From Cardinalis cardinalis (Eukaryota; Chordata; Aves; Passeriformes; Cardinalidae), in contig JACDOX010000325.1 of assembly GCA_014549065.1 (NCBI GenBank), positions 553,070 through 617,069 on the forward strand: a stretch of DNA of 64,000 bases. The letters are read 5' to 3'. The notes under the pieces were generated by a model that was not told where the DNA came from, searched no databases, and saw only the letters and a program-made list of their open reading frames with translations. How positions within the stretch are numbered: the stretch's first letter is position 1; every line of letters starts with the position of its first letter. The translations under genes were made by a program, and so were the position numbers. Below, in pieces: positions 38,901-51,108 of this stretch.

Positions 38901-41900
38901 TGCAAGCAGCAGGCAAAGAGCTTAGTCCTTGAAGGTGAAACCTTGTCTTAAGTATGCCCTGCTGGTGTGTGAGAAGTGTTGGCTCATCATGTTATATATT
39001 TGGGGTTGTTTCTGCTGAAAGAAGTCTTAGCAACAGGATGTCTGTGTGTAGTGCCTGGTTGTTTTTTAAAAAGAACTTTTGCTTTCCTTGCTGGCTTTTA
39101 TAATTTAAAGCTTATGAAAGATCTGGTACCCATCTGTAGTGCTGGGGCATGAATGTTGCTTCCTGATTTTCAAGGAATTTGATGCTTGAGATAATTGACT
39201 AAGTCTCTGTGTACTTCCATTGTTCTCCTTCCTTGTTCAAAGACAGTGTTTGAAACACCCTGGCAAAAGTGCCACTCTTATGTGTGTTAATATTTTTTAC
39301 TAGATTCATCAAATACATGAGAAATAAGGAGATAGAAAAAAGTCATTATGAGATGCACGTGATGCATCTCTTTTTGCCAGGATGTCATTCCTCCTGTCTA
39401 CTCTCTGCAGCATGGGATTTGCCCCTAAAAGACATTTGTCAGCTTTCACTTCCAGTGGTTGATCAAGATTGCAGCTCTACTAGTTCTTCCTTTTTATGTG
39501 TGGCCATGAGAGGACTCAAATATTAACTGCTAAAATTTTTCCAGAACCTGCAGTCTTTTTCTTTTGTGTGACAAGTGCAAAGTGGGTTTGCAAGGAGGAA
39601 GAGATGGCAAGTAAAGAAAATCAGTGGACACATCTGTCTGTGAATCCTGATGGTGCCTTTTTCTACACCACTGGTAGTAATAGTAACACATCTTTTGGTA
39701 AATGAAGTCCAGGGCTGTTGTGAATCCCTAATTATTTGACACACAAGAGCTTCATAAGAAATGGCCTCTCACACCAAGCCCTATGTGCTAATCCTTACTG
39801 ATACCTGTCTTGATTTACAGTGCAGCTACTAGAAGTGGCTCAGTTAGGGCCATTAATGTCATGTTTTAATTGCATTAGCTGCTGTCTCTAAATCAGATCA
39901 GTTACGCCCTCTGCCTGGCAATGCCTAAGATGTTACCTTTTCTACATAACGGAGGTTTGAGGGTTAATTCCCCAACAGGGTGCCTGTGAAACATGCAGAG
40001 GTGAACTGGTTTGGATGTGTCCCAACAGTGAGGACTGCAGCCTAGAGACAAAACTTGAGGACTTTGTTATTCTCACAGATTTTTCGTGGGCTCATTAGAA
40101 GATCTCAGGAGATCCTGCTGCTGCATTTCCCATCTTCATAGAATCACTGAATATTCTGAGCTGAAGGGACCCACAAGGATCATCAAGTCCAACTCTTAAG
40201 TGAATGGCCCATACAGGGATCAAACCCTTGATGTTATCAACACCATGCTCCAATCAACTGAGCTAATCTCAGTGACTTGTTACTTTAGATTGTGATTTCA
40301 CTAGAATTTGGCCTTTTTCATGTGTGTATAGTTTTGGCACACTTAGAGCAGTAGATGGCAAGAAGAATGATGGACATGTATTGGGATGCACCTTCATTCT
40401 ACCCCAGTGACTAAGTTGTAATACCAAAAAAGTAGGATGCATGTGTTTTACATTGTAAACAATCTTTCCAGTTGTTGTTTTCTAAAGAACAACTGATAGC
40501 ACCTCTTGGTGTTGTTAGTAGTTCAAAACATTATGCTAATGACTTTATAACTCACTATATTCTCTCACCTGCATTTGGATAGCTTGCTTCCTTTTCAGTG
40601 TTCTTCCACCAAGGAATCTGAAGTGCTACCAGTGAAATGCTGATGGAATAAAACTTTGTAAAGTTCAGCTGGCTGTATCAGAATTGGGCTGTGGTGAAAA
40701 CCTAACCCTAGTTTTTGTTGAATTTATTGAGGTGAGGAAAAATAAGAGGGTTAAATAGATGAGAGCTCCTGCCCTACATTTTTCATGTGCAATTTAGCAG
40801 GCACTGGAGCAGGAGGAAGAGGATAGGCCCTTGGTTCTGCAGGACAAGTTAAGAAAAATCTTAAACCCAGCTGTGCATCAAGAAACTTGNTAAAGAAGCA
40901 TCATCTCCAGCACAACAGGCAGGGAGAGGAGTGCCATGGGGGCTAAGGGTGTGTGGTTATTCTGTTGCAGATTCCCGGTGTACATAGAGGAGAAAGCTCT
41001 GAANACACTTGCCTATCTTTGTGATGGGGATGCCAGGACTGGGCTGAACGGACTCCAGTTGGCAGTTCAGGCCAGAGTAGCAGCAGGAAAGAACACTCCT
41101 TTGAACACCTCTGCCAAAGGTGGTGCTGCACATGGCATTGTGGTAACAGAGGAGCATGTAAAGGAGGGGCTCCAGCGGTCTCACATCCTGTATGACCGAG
41201 CAGGTGAGTAACAGATGCAGTTTCTGAGATGCAATGTTCTCCAAATATGATAGCTTCTCTAATTCCTCTTTCTTCTCCCTTTTTTGTACCAACTGCTCTA
41301 CTGAAACAGTGGTTGTACTGAAGTTTGTGCCAAAAGTTACTTTTCCTCTACAGTGCAGTTCAGCTTGACATTCCTTCTCAACCAGGAAGTGTAGATTAGC
41401 TGAAAGACCCATTTGCTGTCCTGAGAACAGTGAGTTGCATGGTGAAATTATTTGTTATTTAAGGTCTATGAGGGAGGTTGGATATCTTCCATTGCATTTT
41501 TACTCCTTTGAAAGTCTTGTGAGTGCTCACATCCACAGCAATATGTTATGTCAAAACCTGAGCAGTTTGCTTTATTTTAGAGTTGCTTTTTAAGGTAATG
41601 AATTCTGTAGCTTGCTTAGGGCAGGCCACATAAATTGCATTGCACTTAATGCTTCATAGAGTGATAACCACTCTTGCTAAATTTGTGACTTGGCAATCTT
41701 AGGCATCACAGTAGTTGGCCACTAAACCATTTTATGTTAGAGGGTTAAAAATCAGTGAGTGTCAGATTAGGTGAATCCCCTTGAATGAATATACTGATTC
41801 TTCAGCAACACTTGAATGACTGTGCAGAATAGTATGAAATGATTATGCCAAGCAGTATTTGGAGAATTAATTTATTTTCTTTTTTTTTTTTTGGGCCACT

Positions 41901-44900
41901 GTTTCTGATATGCTGCATTAACTGCCGCTGTTCAAAATCTGTGATGAGAGCTTTCTTGAGGCTGGTTATAACATATGCCCGCTTGCAGCCTTTTTGCTAC
42001 AAAGAAATAATGATGACTCACTGTCAGGAGAAAGGCAGCTGGGCAGATACTGATCTAATGGCAGCTGAGAAGTCGAGGGCAGGCAGGGGGAGGGAGAAGA
42101 AACATTTTATGGGGTCTGTGGCAGGAAGAGGTCATGATTAGAAAGAAGTGGAAAATCTGACTGGTTCGCTGGTACGAGTCTCTTGCACAGCATAGGTCCC
42201 TTGTGTGTTTGCTGTCGCCTTGTGGCCACTGTCACACAGAACTCTTGNCTGTGTCCATTGCTCCCAGCCCTCCTGCACCTTCTTGCTCTGGTAGAGGTGG
42301 CACAGAGTGCCTCTTCCTGAGGCTTGCATCAAGTCTGGGTAGAGTGTGTCAGGCCCTTCTCTGTTTCAGTAATCTTTGTTGTGGTTTATTGTGGGGTTTT
42401 TGGTTAGATTTTCAGAATGGTGAAAGCAGTGAAAACTGTTTTTCTGGGTTGTATAAATGCCAGAAAGCCTGACACAGATATTGTCACAGTGGCAGATTGC
42501 CCAAGTGCCTGTCTTTACAGAATTTCTCTCCTCTGTGGAATGGTCTGTGTTGACCACTGACTGTTGGCTGCAGGTTGACCACTTTTGTCCATGGTAGAGA
42601 TAGTTGTTTGTCCTTTTAAATACAAAGGACTTTTAGATGGTGGCTACTGCATAATTNTTTTTTTTTTGGTAGCATGTTTTAGCCAGCACATTTTGAATCA
42701 CAGCTGTGGTGGTAGGATCTACAGTCCTCTAAAATAAAATGCTTCAGTGTTTTAAAGTGGAGGGTCTAATCGTGATAGCAGCAACATACATGTGTTACAT
42801 GTTCATGCAGAAAGCACCAAATAATTGATTAGTGTTCAGAGTGTAAATACGGACTTCTTTATTTTACATTATTTTTGTTACCTTCTGCAAAATTTGCCAA
42901 ATATTTATAGTTCAGCATTCTTTTCTGTATTTTCAGCAGGTAATCTAGGAAAGAAATCATTCATAATGCAGTTGTCGGGTTGTTGTTCTAATCTATATGC
43001 AAACATGTAAAGAAAAGCTTTTTGTGCAGATAGTTTATGCATTTTAGTGGAAGGACAAAGAAATACCTTTAATCAAATTTCACTGCCAGTAGCTGCCTGA
43101 AGCCCCTGCAGTTGGAGAGGAAACAAAAACTGTTAGCCATGTTTTAGCTTTTAATTGCAGTTGTTAAAATTTTGATCCTTTTAGAAAAATGATGTAGCAA
43201 CCAAATTCATTGAAGTTTACCAGCAGATGGGCAGTGACTAGATCTTTTAAATAGAGTTGTATTATTGCCCCTTCCTTTTACAAATTGTACCACTCTGCTA
43301 GCACTGATTTAATAAGATAAANGTCAGTAATTTCACTGTCTGTGTGGTGACATAATTTCATGTATGCTAAAGACTGGGAATGTGTTATGCTGAAGTTAAT
43401 TTATTCTGCAGTCTGGAACACAGTTTTTCCTTTACCTTCTCAGGAGGAGAAAAGAGAAGGTATCTTACTGTCCTGGATTTGCTGTCAGGGCAGAGCTTAG
43501 AGCCATGTGGACAGGAATAAGTTGCTGTTCCATACCATGCACATCATTGCTGGGGTAGGGGAGTGGCTTATTTGGAGTTGGATTTCCAGCTGGTGTTAAA
43601 TCACCAAACTCACCATAATGGTTTTTTCCAGCTCAGCTTTTTTTCTGCTGGATCAGAATGACAAGTCTTCTCATCCATGCTCTTGGTCTACTCTTACTTC
43701 CAAGGCTTTCTTCTTTCCTTTATCAGTNGGCAGTTTGATGTTTACCTTTGGCTAAGAGAGAAAATAATTTGTGATGGGAACTGATTTTAGTTTTGCCCAC
43801 TGCTTTGCAAATAGAAATTGTTTAAGAAGCTCAAATATTAATTATGGTCAGTGAACAAGACCTTTTCCCTATCTTCTACTAATATGACTTGAGATAAATC
43901 AACATCTTAAACTAGCCTGAAAACTCCTCATGAGCACATAAAGCAATCTCTGGGCATATGTCAGCAAGATTTATGCATCTGTATATGTCANGCACTAGAA
44001 AGCCCTCTCTTCCACAAAGCCTCTTGTGCAGTATCTTGTTTCAGAAGGGTATTTGCCTTTGTGGAAACTGCATAGAGAAAATTTATTTTGATTCCAAAAA
44101 CTCTTCATAGTTTTGATTTCAAGAGGCATCTGGGATTCAGTAGAGATAGATAAACTGGTATGTCAGTGTCTCTCAACTGAATTGATAAGGCCCAAACCTA
44201 TATGTTAGCTAACCAGCATGAGAAGGTTAATAAATAAAGGTCTACTAAAAGTTGTAGGTTTTTTTTAAACTGCTTTTGGTATCTCAGACTATTTATAAAC
44301 TGTATTTTTAGACAGAAATGTAAGATCTCTTTCCAATGCACATCACTGTATTTTATCTTTAATTGATAATGCAATGTGATTATACTGATTTATAAGTATT
44401 GTCATTGTTGCTCTGTCAATAACACTAACTTTGTAAGGAAGGAAATAAAAGGCTAAAATTCCCTTCTCAGCCTGAAGTCTGAAGTTCCCTGCAGGTTTAT
44501 ATATCTAGACCAAACCTCTCTGCTGGATTCCTTCTGCCTCTCCAGCTGAAATCCTCACATATGACACAGTAGCCCAAACAGCACATAAAAGCCTCCAGCA
44601 GAAAACTCTGGATGAGTGCAACCTCTGGAGATATTTAAAGGCCATCTTCCTTACTTTTAAGAGACCAAGAGACGCCTCTTGCAAGAGGATGATGCGAGTT
44701 CAGCTGCTCGGGGTTACTGCTCCTGACTCAAGTGTTTTGGTGGAGCACAGACGTGCTGTTTGTGTTGGCTCCAGTGAGGGCTGCATACCAGGGCTCTTTG
44801 TGTGGAGTCCTAGCAAAAATAGCTGTCTGACTGCCTGTGCTCCCCGGCAGCCTGTTGAATTCCCCACAGAATCACACTCCAGCCGGGGCAGAGATGGGGG

Positions 44901-47900
44901 CAATGGACCTGGGAGGTGGAGGCCTTGCTGACTACAAAAGGAACAACTGCAGCAGCATGGCAGTTTTGGTTCCCAAACTCACTGAGGCAGCCCTTTTGTT
45001 TTTCAGGGCCTACAAGTCACTGGTGTAAATCCTTTCAGCCTTAGGAAGAAGAGGAATATTAACAGATGGCTGTGCATGCAGCCAGTTGCCTTTACAACAC
45101 ATACTTAGCTGTGAGCCAATGAATGCCAGGCACTTGAAAAAATAAAAAAAAGCAGATAACATGGAAAGTTTGACAACATTGCAAACTTGCAGCAAAATAT
45201 TCTTATAAGTTTGATTAAAAGACATGCATAAGAATCAAAACCAGTTTCACAGAGGAAAATTGTAAGCAGAAAGGGTCTCATTCAGTGTTTGTAATACTGA
45301 CTCCCTATTTTTAAGTGTAGCCCTAGAAGATCTGTGGAATAGCTTTGTTTCTCCTTGGAGTCCAAATCTAATCATATATTAAACTTTAANATTAAAAAAA
45401 AATCCTTCTACTTCTTTCAGTCTTCCCACTTTATACTTTGAAGCCCAGCATTCCAGGTGTTGTTGCAGTAGGGTAGGTGTCCACACTTGAACTCAGCATT
45501 TCTTAGGGGTTTGCCAGGGTTGTGTACTGCAATTCTGTTTTTTCTAAATTGTATGATGTTCCGTCATTGTATATCCATGGCATTTCCTTTTTTCTCACCC
45601 CTATAGAGCACATCAAACTCGTGTTTTACTGCGCACTTCATTTTCAAGTTTTAGATGATATGAAATGTCGTTTTTCTAAGATACCACTACTGTATCACTG
45701 TATCCAGTGATATCCTGTATCACTGGAATTTTGCGATTTTTGTGTTGTCTTCTCAGAGCTCTCTGTGTGTGTCCAAAAGCAGTGATCAGTTATTGTATGT
45801 GCTTGTAGTTTTTGGCAATTACAAACTATTTACGTAGAGTTTTCTTCCTAACTGCTTAAGATATCTGGGGTTATCTTTTTTTTTTTTATTTTGAAGGGAA
45901 NGCAGTTAGCTTACAAAACCCAAATTGTTTGCCTAGCAATGTTCAAAAAAAANCCAACTTCGTTTTCATCGGTAGTTGCTCTGATTTGCTTATGTAGTTA
46001 GGGAATGATTCACATGGGAAACCATGAAGGCACTGAAAACAATAATGAATGCTGTAACAACATATCCCTAAAAAGAGTTTGAAAAAGCAGCTTATGTTTA
46101 CTGATGTAATCTGTTAAAATATATTCTGTTCCCTTAAATGCATTTCACTTAATTTCCTCCTAACAGCTTTGTGTATTGCTTCTCCCCCATCCTAAACAGG
46201 AGAAGAGCATTACAACTGCATCTCTGCCCTGCACAAGTCCATGAGAGGCTCTGATGAAAACGCTTCCCTTTACTGGCTTGCTCGAATGCTTGAGGGTGGT
46301 GAGGATCCACTCTATGTGGCAAGGAGGCTGGTGAGGTTTGCAAGTGAAGATATAGGTCAGTATTTGCAGTATTTCACATGGGAAAATCATGTTGAATGAA
46401 GATCTGCCAGGGTTCTCTGGTTTCTAAAAGTTGGCTTTTGAAAAACAAATGCAAAATATGCAGAATAGATACAAAATACTGAAATGCACCAACATGGTAT
46501 AAAAACTTTGTATGTGCAGCCAGAGACCTACATGAGGTGTCATTGTCATGATTACCTATTTCAGGGAAGACAAATTTTTTTGAGGTCAGGGTCGGTGTGT
46601 ATTAATATGGATTCTTTTAAGCCCTGCTGGCCCCAATAAACTTGTGCCAGCAGAGAGTGTGTATTTCAGGGATATCTGATTTTCTAGTAAGTCTGGCACA
46701 TGAATACCTACCCTGACCTGCTTTCCTTAGATTTAATAGCTGTAAGGCATCTTTATTTACTTATCCAAAGTAGTAGATTCAGCAACACTTTTAGTACATA
46801 TGTGATGGGTGAAGAGTTAGGAGACCTGGAAAGCTATGTCTGTATAGCAATATTTCCCCATGTCTTTATTAATTTCAAAAGTTAGGAGAATCGTATGTGG
46901 TCAGCTACTGCTCAGGCTGCCACTGTGTGGCAGTAGATTCAGTCTAAATCATACGCACAGCTTAGACTTTTTTGGTTTTGTTTTTGGGGTTTTTTTGTTG
47001 TTTTTTTGTTTGTTTGTTTGTTTGTTTGTTTGTTTGTTTGTTTGTTTGTGGGAGGAGGAAAACTTGTGGATGAAGGGAGTGTATCTTATATATGATATGG
47101 TACTGTAGCAGGAATTCCAATATCCGAGAAGGCAGCTCTGAAATGTCCATGGATACCTTACGGGAAAGGAGAAAAAAGTTTNAAAAAAAAGACAAGTGAA
47201 GTGAATTGACTTTAACCTGCTTTTNTCTGATCCCTTTCTGTAGGACTGGCAGATCCTCTGGCTTTAACACAAGCAGTTGCTGCTTATCAAGGCTGTCACT
47301 TCATTGGAATGCCTGAGTGTGAGGTAAATGCTTCATTAATTCACTGATTTGAAAGTTCTGCAATCTGTAAAACCTATCTGTAACTATAAAAAGAAGCAGA
47401 TTGCAAGGACAGGGCAGACTTAGTTACTTGTTCATTCTGCATGTCCCTTCTTTGACAAGAGAACATTATAGCTCTTAAAATAGATGCTGTAGTTTAAAAA
47501 GAAGTCACTGCATATTAATTGTTAAAATGTGATGCATGAACATATAATTTTTTTCTGTTTTTTTCTATGATAGATAAACTAGCTGCTATTTTCTAGTAGT
47601 GAAAACCATGGAGCTATGGTGTTGTTAAATAATTCATATTGTTTTAAGTATTCATATTATAGTAGTAGGCAGAGGTCAGTTTAAAAACAATCCCTGCTAT
47701 GCTGTACAACCAACCTAAATAGCAGACGTTTTCCCAAAGAGCTTAAAAGAAGTAATTTAACATTTCACTCTGCTTGTTTGCAGGTGATTCTAGCACAGTG
47801 TGTAGTGTACTTTGCCAGAGCCCCAAAGTCTATAGAGGTGTACAGGGCATATGGCAATGTCAAGGAATGCCTGAGGATGCACACAGGACCACTGCCCCCT

Positions 47901-48059
47901 GTTCCTCTGCACCTGAGAAATGCCCCAACAAGGCTTATGAAGAACTTAGGCTATGGAAAAGGCTACAAATACAACCCCATGTACAAGGAACCTGTGGAGC
48001 AGGACTATCTACCAGAAGAGTTGAAAGGAACAGACTTCTTCAAAGAACGGGAAACGTGA
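23466..48059 (+). CDS. WRNIP1: WRNIP1, AAA+ ATPase with UBZ4 ubiquitin-binding finger (7 exons)
   Basis: WRNIP1 is a nuclear ATPase that binds ubiquitin and protects stalled replication forks; it is related to bacterial RarA and yeast Mgs1. Coding exons: 23466-23969, 32846-33037, 34059-34303, 40971-41203, 46200-46355, 47244-47323, 47784-48059. They join in frame into 561 residues with GT/AG borders throughout. Features: UBZ4 finger C15-x2-C18-x11-H30-x3-C34, with the ubiquitin-contact Asp at D32; a basic KRPR patch at 47-50 (possible NLS); AAA+ core with Walker A GPPGCGK at 162-168 completed by TT after intron 1, Walker B LFIDE at 219-223, a sensor-1 region ATTEN at 249-253, and a likely arginine finger R265. 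The C-terminal oligomerisation half is very close to human. Human WRNIP1 has 665 residues; the bird protein is shorter almost entirely between finger and ATPase. I chose ATG 23466 because it sits just before the finger, as in human; in-frame ATGs further upstream (23262 on) lie outside or at the edge of the CpG island. N bases occur at 34142 (silent, Ala) and 41004. Confidence 0.95.
24541..24594. repeat. Perfect 27-bp tandem duplication
   Basis: Two identical 27-bp units, each starting CAGGGGCCATCATG and ending CCCAAAGAC, sit back to back. Confidence 0.95.
28661..28674 (+). promoter_or_regulatory. CTCF-like binding motif
   Basis: CCAGCAGAGGGAGG matches the CTCF core CCASYAGRKGGCRS at 13 of 14 positions. 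It lies in WRNIP1 intron 1. Motif match only; occupancy is unknown. Confidence 0.4.
32846..33037 (+). CDS. WRNIP1: WRNIP1 coding exon 2
   Basis: 64 codons, phase 0 to phase 0. Acceptor TTTCAG|ACTACA, donor CAG|GTATTG. It carries the TT of Walker A, the NDVRDVI segment and Walker B (LFIDEIHRFNKSQQ). Confidence 0.96.
33038..34058 (+). other. WRNIP1 intron 2
   Basis: About 1.0 kb, AT-rich. It contains a 12-bp direct repeat CTTATATGCTAG at 33248-33259 and 33277-33288. No coding signal seen. Confidence 0.85.
34059..34303 (+). CDS. WRNIP1: WRNIP1 coding exon 3
   Basis: 245 bases, phase 0 start, two bases left over (Glu codon split). Acceptor CTCAG|GACACT, donor GGA|GTGAGT. It encodes DTFLPHVECG, the sensor-1 region and LLSRCRVIVLEKL with the arginine finger. 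The N at 34142 is the third base of a GCN codon, so Ala regardless. Confidence 0.96.
36825..36840. repeat. 16-bp perfect palindrome
   Basis: CTTCAGTATACTGAAG is self-complementary and follows a nearby TACTGAAGTATAG copy of the same word. Low significance on its own. Confidence 0.8.
40137..40273 (-). mobile_element. TguSINE1-like SINE (tRNA-Ile head, CR1 tail)
   Basis: On the minus strand the element opens with GATTAGCTCAGTTGATTGG, an A-box resembling tRNA-Ile. It continues through a tRNA-Ile-like anticodon-arm region (GAGCATGGTGTTGATAAC) and a B-box GGGTTTGATCCCTGTA, then GGGCCA as in the acceptor stem. The 3' part (GTTGGACTTGATGATCCTTG...) and the ATTCTATG end match the CR1 3' tail that CR1 reverse transcriptase recognises. 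This composition is that of the passerine TguSINE1 family. Several substitutions suggest an older copy. No target-site duplication is obvious, which is normal for CR1-driven insertions. Confidence 0.85.
40971..41203 (+). CDS. WRNIP1: WRNIP1 coding exon 4
   Basis: 233 bases. Acceptor TTGCAG|ATTCCC, donor GCAG|GTGAGT. It encodes YIEEKALxTLAYLCDGDAR and GLNGLQLAVQAR through EEHVKEGLQRSHILYDRA. The N at 41004 leaves one residue Lys or Asn. This region is the lid/AAA C-domain, close to human. Confidence 0.96.
41204..46199 (+). other. WRNIP1 intron 4
   Basis: About 5.0 kb. The segment at about 44680-44930 is somewhat GC-richer than its surroundings but shows no recognised gene. A perfect 9-bp-stem hairpin lies at 45704-45726. 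Confidence 0.8.
45704..45726. repeat. Inverted repeat, 9-bp stem and 5-base loop
   Basis: CCAGTGATA, five loop bases, then TATCACTGG. It lies in WRNIP1 intron 4 and has no T-run or other sign of a functional RNA. Confidence 0.75.
46200..46355 (+). CDS. WRNIP1: WRNIP1 coding exon 5
   Basis: 156 bases, Gly codons split at both ends. Acceptor AAACAG|GAGAAG, donor ATAG|GTCAGT. It encodes EEHYNCISALHKSMRGSDEN through RRLVRFASEDI, nearly identical to human and part of the RarA-family C-terminal region. Confidence 0.96.
46971..47049. repeat. T/G-rich tract with (GTTT)n microsatellite
   Basis: T runs interrupted by GG or GGGG lead into about ten GTTT units, in WRNIP1 intron 5. Confidence 0.9.
47244..47323 (+). 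CDS. WRNIP1: WRNIP1 coding exon 6
   Basis: 80 bases completing a split Gly codon, phase 0 end. Acceptor CTGTAG|GACTGG, donor GAG|GTAAAT. It encodes LADPLALTQAVAAYQGCHFI and ends MPECE. Confidence 0.96.
47324..47783 (+). other. WRNIP1 intron 6
   Basis: 460 bases of AT-rich intron between exons 6 and 7. Nothing else seen. Confidence 0.9.
47784..48059 (+). CDS. WRNIP1: WRNIP1 coding exon 7 with stop
   Basis: 91 codons plus TGA at 48057-48059. Acceptor TTGCAG|GTGATT. It encodes VILAQCVVYFARAPKSIEVY through PVPLHLRNAPTRLMKN and the C-terminus ending FFKERET, colinear with human. Confidence 0.97.
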   Translation: MILAQCVVYFARAPKSIEVYRAYGNVKECLRMHTGPLPPVPLHLRNAPTRLMKNLGYGKGYKYNPMYKEPVEQDYLPEELKGTDFFKERET

Positions 48060-48560
48060 CTGCTGTGCTCAGAATGGCTTTTGATTTTATGACTCATACA
48101 TTTCCACTGGGATCAAAATTCCCCTTACAGTGTCAGCTGCCTGTTACCCTGGTTAAAAGGATTAAACCACCAAGCCTTCTAGATACTTTTTTATCCTTCT
48201 GCTTTTATTGCTGTTGTTCAGAAGGTATTTTGTAAAGGATTTCAGTTAGGCAGTGTAGAAATGCAAAATAAGCTTTATCCATATAGTGGTGTCACTGGTT
48301 TAAATGAAATTAAGAAAAATCAAGAGACTTGTGTTTCTGGCTCTTGCTGTGAGACAAGAAATATTACTGTGCTGCTTTTTAAAATCAGTGTCTATTTCAG
48401 ATTTTAAGAACATTATTTTCCAGAAAAATAATAAATTGTACCTCCTCTGCTAAAACACCGTACAAAATATAATTACAGAGTAATTTTTGCTGTTATGATC
48501 TTTCAGAGAACNATTTTGTACAACAGTTATTAAACCAATAAAGCTGTTACAAATAGTGTC
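48060..48560 (+). other. WRNIP1: WRNIP1 3' UTR with two candidate poly(A) signals
   Basis: AATAAA occurs at 48430-48435 and again at 48537-48542, giving 3' UTRs of roughly 0.4 or 0.5 kb. The second is followed by T/G-rich sequence (AGTGTCTATGCATTTGTTT), as expected downstream of a cleavage site. Confidence 0.6.
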
Positions 48561-49465
48561 TATGCATTTGTTTAAATACTCCTATGACAGCAGTGTGGTT
48601 TTGAAAGTTTGATATCCCTTTAATTTTATTATTCCTTCTTTCCAGAGCAAGTTAAATTCATTTTGTAAGCAGAATAGTCATGAAAATGACCGCTGGAGTA
48701 GTACCAAGCTCTTTGCACCTCTCTCCAGCTGTGATATGACCCAGTCCCCTGCAGGTCAGCTGTCTGGACCACACCAGTTGCAGGTGAGTATTTCTTGACA
48801 GCAGAGGTTTTTGTGCTGTGTGGGATCAGATCAGAGGGGTTGCCACAGCCGCNTGTCTGGAGCTCACACAGAGCAATGTTCACAAGCCAGGAGGCCTCTG
48901 GGCTAAGAATGCAGTGCCAAGTCCAGAAGCCAACTTTATTCTGCTTATTGCTCTTAATTCTCAAGACAGATTTCTGACCCTTGGCCTTGATCAAAAGTTT
49001 TGGATATACAGCCTCCAAAACTTTGTGATTTATATTGGAGATTAATTTTTTTGTGAGACTCCCTTCATATGAAGTTCTGTGTGATGTAGGGGTGAAGCCA
49101 AAGATCCTGATGTTATTGAAATGTTTCAGAAATAGAGCCTTTTGCATGACTGTGTATTGTTAGAGGGTTTCACTCATATTCTTTAAACATTTCTATGTTC
49201 TCCTACCTTAAATAAGTAGTTTCTGAATGGGCAAAATGTTGTTCTAAAGACAAGCAAGTATTTCAACAAGCTTTATTTATGTACTTTTGCATGCTTTTCT
49301 TTTTAACACAATTCACTCTCTTGTTGTTTGGTTGGAACTTGCTTGTTGCATAAATTAAGGGGTTGATTAATTAGATTAGTATTTTTATNCTGATGGTCCT
49401 CTGAAGTGCCTTTGGAGGAATAAAGCAAGGTGTGGTCTTTTCCATACTGAACTAGCATGTGCTCA

Positions 49466-49479
49466 CCTTCAGGGGGCAG
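49466..49479 (+). promoter_or_regulatory. Weak CTCF-like motif
   Basis: CCTTCAGGGGGCAG matches the CTCF core at 12 of 14 positions, with an intact AGGGGGCAG core. It sits between two convergent genes, a plausible domain boundary. Motif only. Confidence 0.3.
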
Positions 49480-51043
49480 CACAGATTGGCAAAAGGTTCA
49501 GACATGGTGCTTCATTCCTCAGCCTCCAATGGAGGCCAAAATCATCTCCCTCAGGGCAGATCCATCAGACAGTGCTGTTTAATTGGCTACCAAAATATTG
49601 GTAACAAGAAGATAATGTTTCAAAGCCATTGTGTTGCATGGCAGCTCTTCAAGCCAAACATTATTTGCCTTTTCCCTTCTTTCCTATGGTAATTAGCAGC
49701 ACTGGAGAGTGGCTGCTTCCTGCTCTCTCCCTGCTGCTGATGTGCATCTCTTTTATATCCCCTTATGGAGGGTCATCTCCTCTCTTCAAAGAACTCCACA
49801 CCCCATTAGAAAGTCCATCAGGACCAGATGTACTAAGAGGTGAACATTTCCCATCCGTCCAAAACAGACCCAAGGCAAAAACATCCCTTTCTGCTCTCGG
49901 CAATTTATGCAGTCTCCATACGGGATTGGCAATGCTGCTTTCAATAAGCCAATCTAGTGAAACTGCTTCAAAAGCACAAAATGAAAGAATGAAATTAAAA
50001 TATCACAGAANACATTTTCTTTTCTTTTTTTCCTGGCTTTTGACTACCTGAAGTTTACCCTGAGAAGCTTGCTGAAGGGCAAAAATGGATATGAATTGCA
50101 TGCTGGTATAGTGGTGTATTTCTTTACTCTTCAGAGTGTAGAGCTTTAAGGAAATGCCAAACATTGCAGTGTCACTAGAAAATTTGGATTCCATCAGGCA
50201 AAAGTTGCTTCTGTTGTAAGGAACACCATCAAAATCCACCATGCCACAGTGTCTTTTTCATTTACATAAGTTGTGCCACTAAGAAATAATGTAGATCATG
50301 AGAAAGGCCATGCTGTAGCCATTCCATGTTGGGGAATTCAGTATTCTGAGAAACAAATTGTACTGATGTAAGTTGTTTCTTCCAGTAGTAACATGCTCAT
50401 GTGAGAGATATGGATAACCACGACAGAAATATCAATTAAATCCCCAAATTAGTTCCATTGCAGGATTTTTTTTAGAAAATTACGTAGTGACTATTTTTTC
50501 CAGCATTTAGCTTGTTTGACTCTCACAGATAAAAATTTGGATGATACAGCTGGCAAGGAGTGTNTTATACTAAATATTTATGTGAAATCATTACTTGAAT
50601 TTTATTTTTCTTGTCCTGTTTTCTCTGCTCAAAAAGTTGAAACCTTTAGTTTAACCTCTGGACAGCATTTTTTCCCCTTTTCTGTGAGCATTTTCTCTCA
50701 TGTTGAGAGAAAAGCACTTGACCAAAATGACTGCATACCATTTTCCATTAAATGACTTTAAAAATGTAAGTGTTTATACAAGCTGGTTGTTTGAATTCCC
50801 ATCTATCCTGAAGATACATTTTCTGGCTGCTATGATGAGTTCATTATCTGAATTGCCAGCAGCTACCCTGCATGTTCAGCATGTTTCCAGACAGGCTGTG
50901 CTCTCCAGGATTTTGGCTGTGGTTTTTGTCTTTTATTGTTACTAGGTAGTCTNGGATTGCGTAGGCCTCTTAATGAGTGTGGCAAATAGCCTGCATTAGA
51001 TGGTACCACAAGATAATATGACAGAACTAGCGGTTCACTACAG

Positions 51044-51108
51044 TTTAAAAAAAAAAAAAAACAACAAAAAAAGAACCCCAAAACAAAAAAACAACATTAA
51101 CAACAAAA
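51044..51108. repeat. A-rich low-complexity tract
   Basis: A run of about 15 A, then A-rich sequence with CAA and CCCC interruptions. No retroposon body is recognisable beside it. Confidence 0.85.

Larger units (their letters stand above)
34304..40970 (+). other. WRNIP1 intron 3
   Basis: About 6.7 kb with no recognised exon. It holds a TguSINE1-like retroposon (40137-40273, minus) and a 16-bp palindrome at 36825-36840. Confidence 0.8.

Noticed and set aside
44689..44931. GC-richer patch with an 80-codon open frame in WRNIP1 intron 4
   Set aside because: No family resemblance and no clear splice borders; not reported as an exon.
36825..45726. Hairpins at 36825-36840 and 45704-45726 as microRNA candidates
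   Set aside because: Stems are far shorter than a microRNA precursor.
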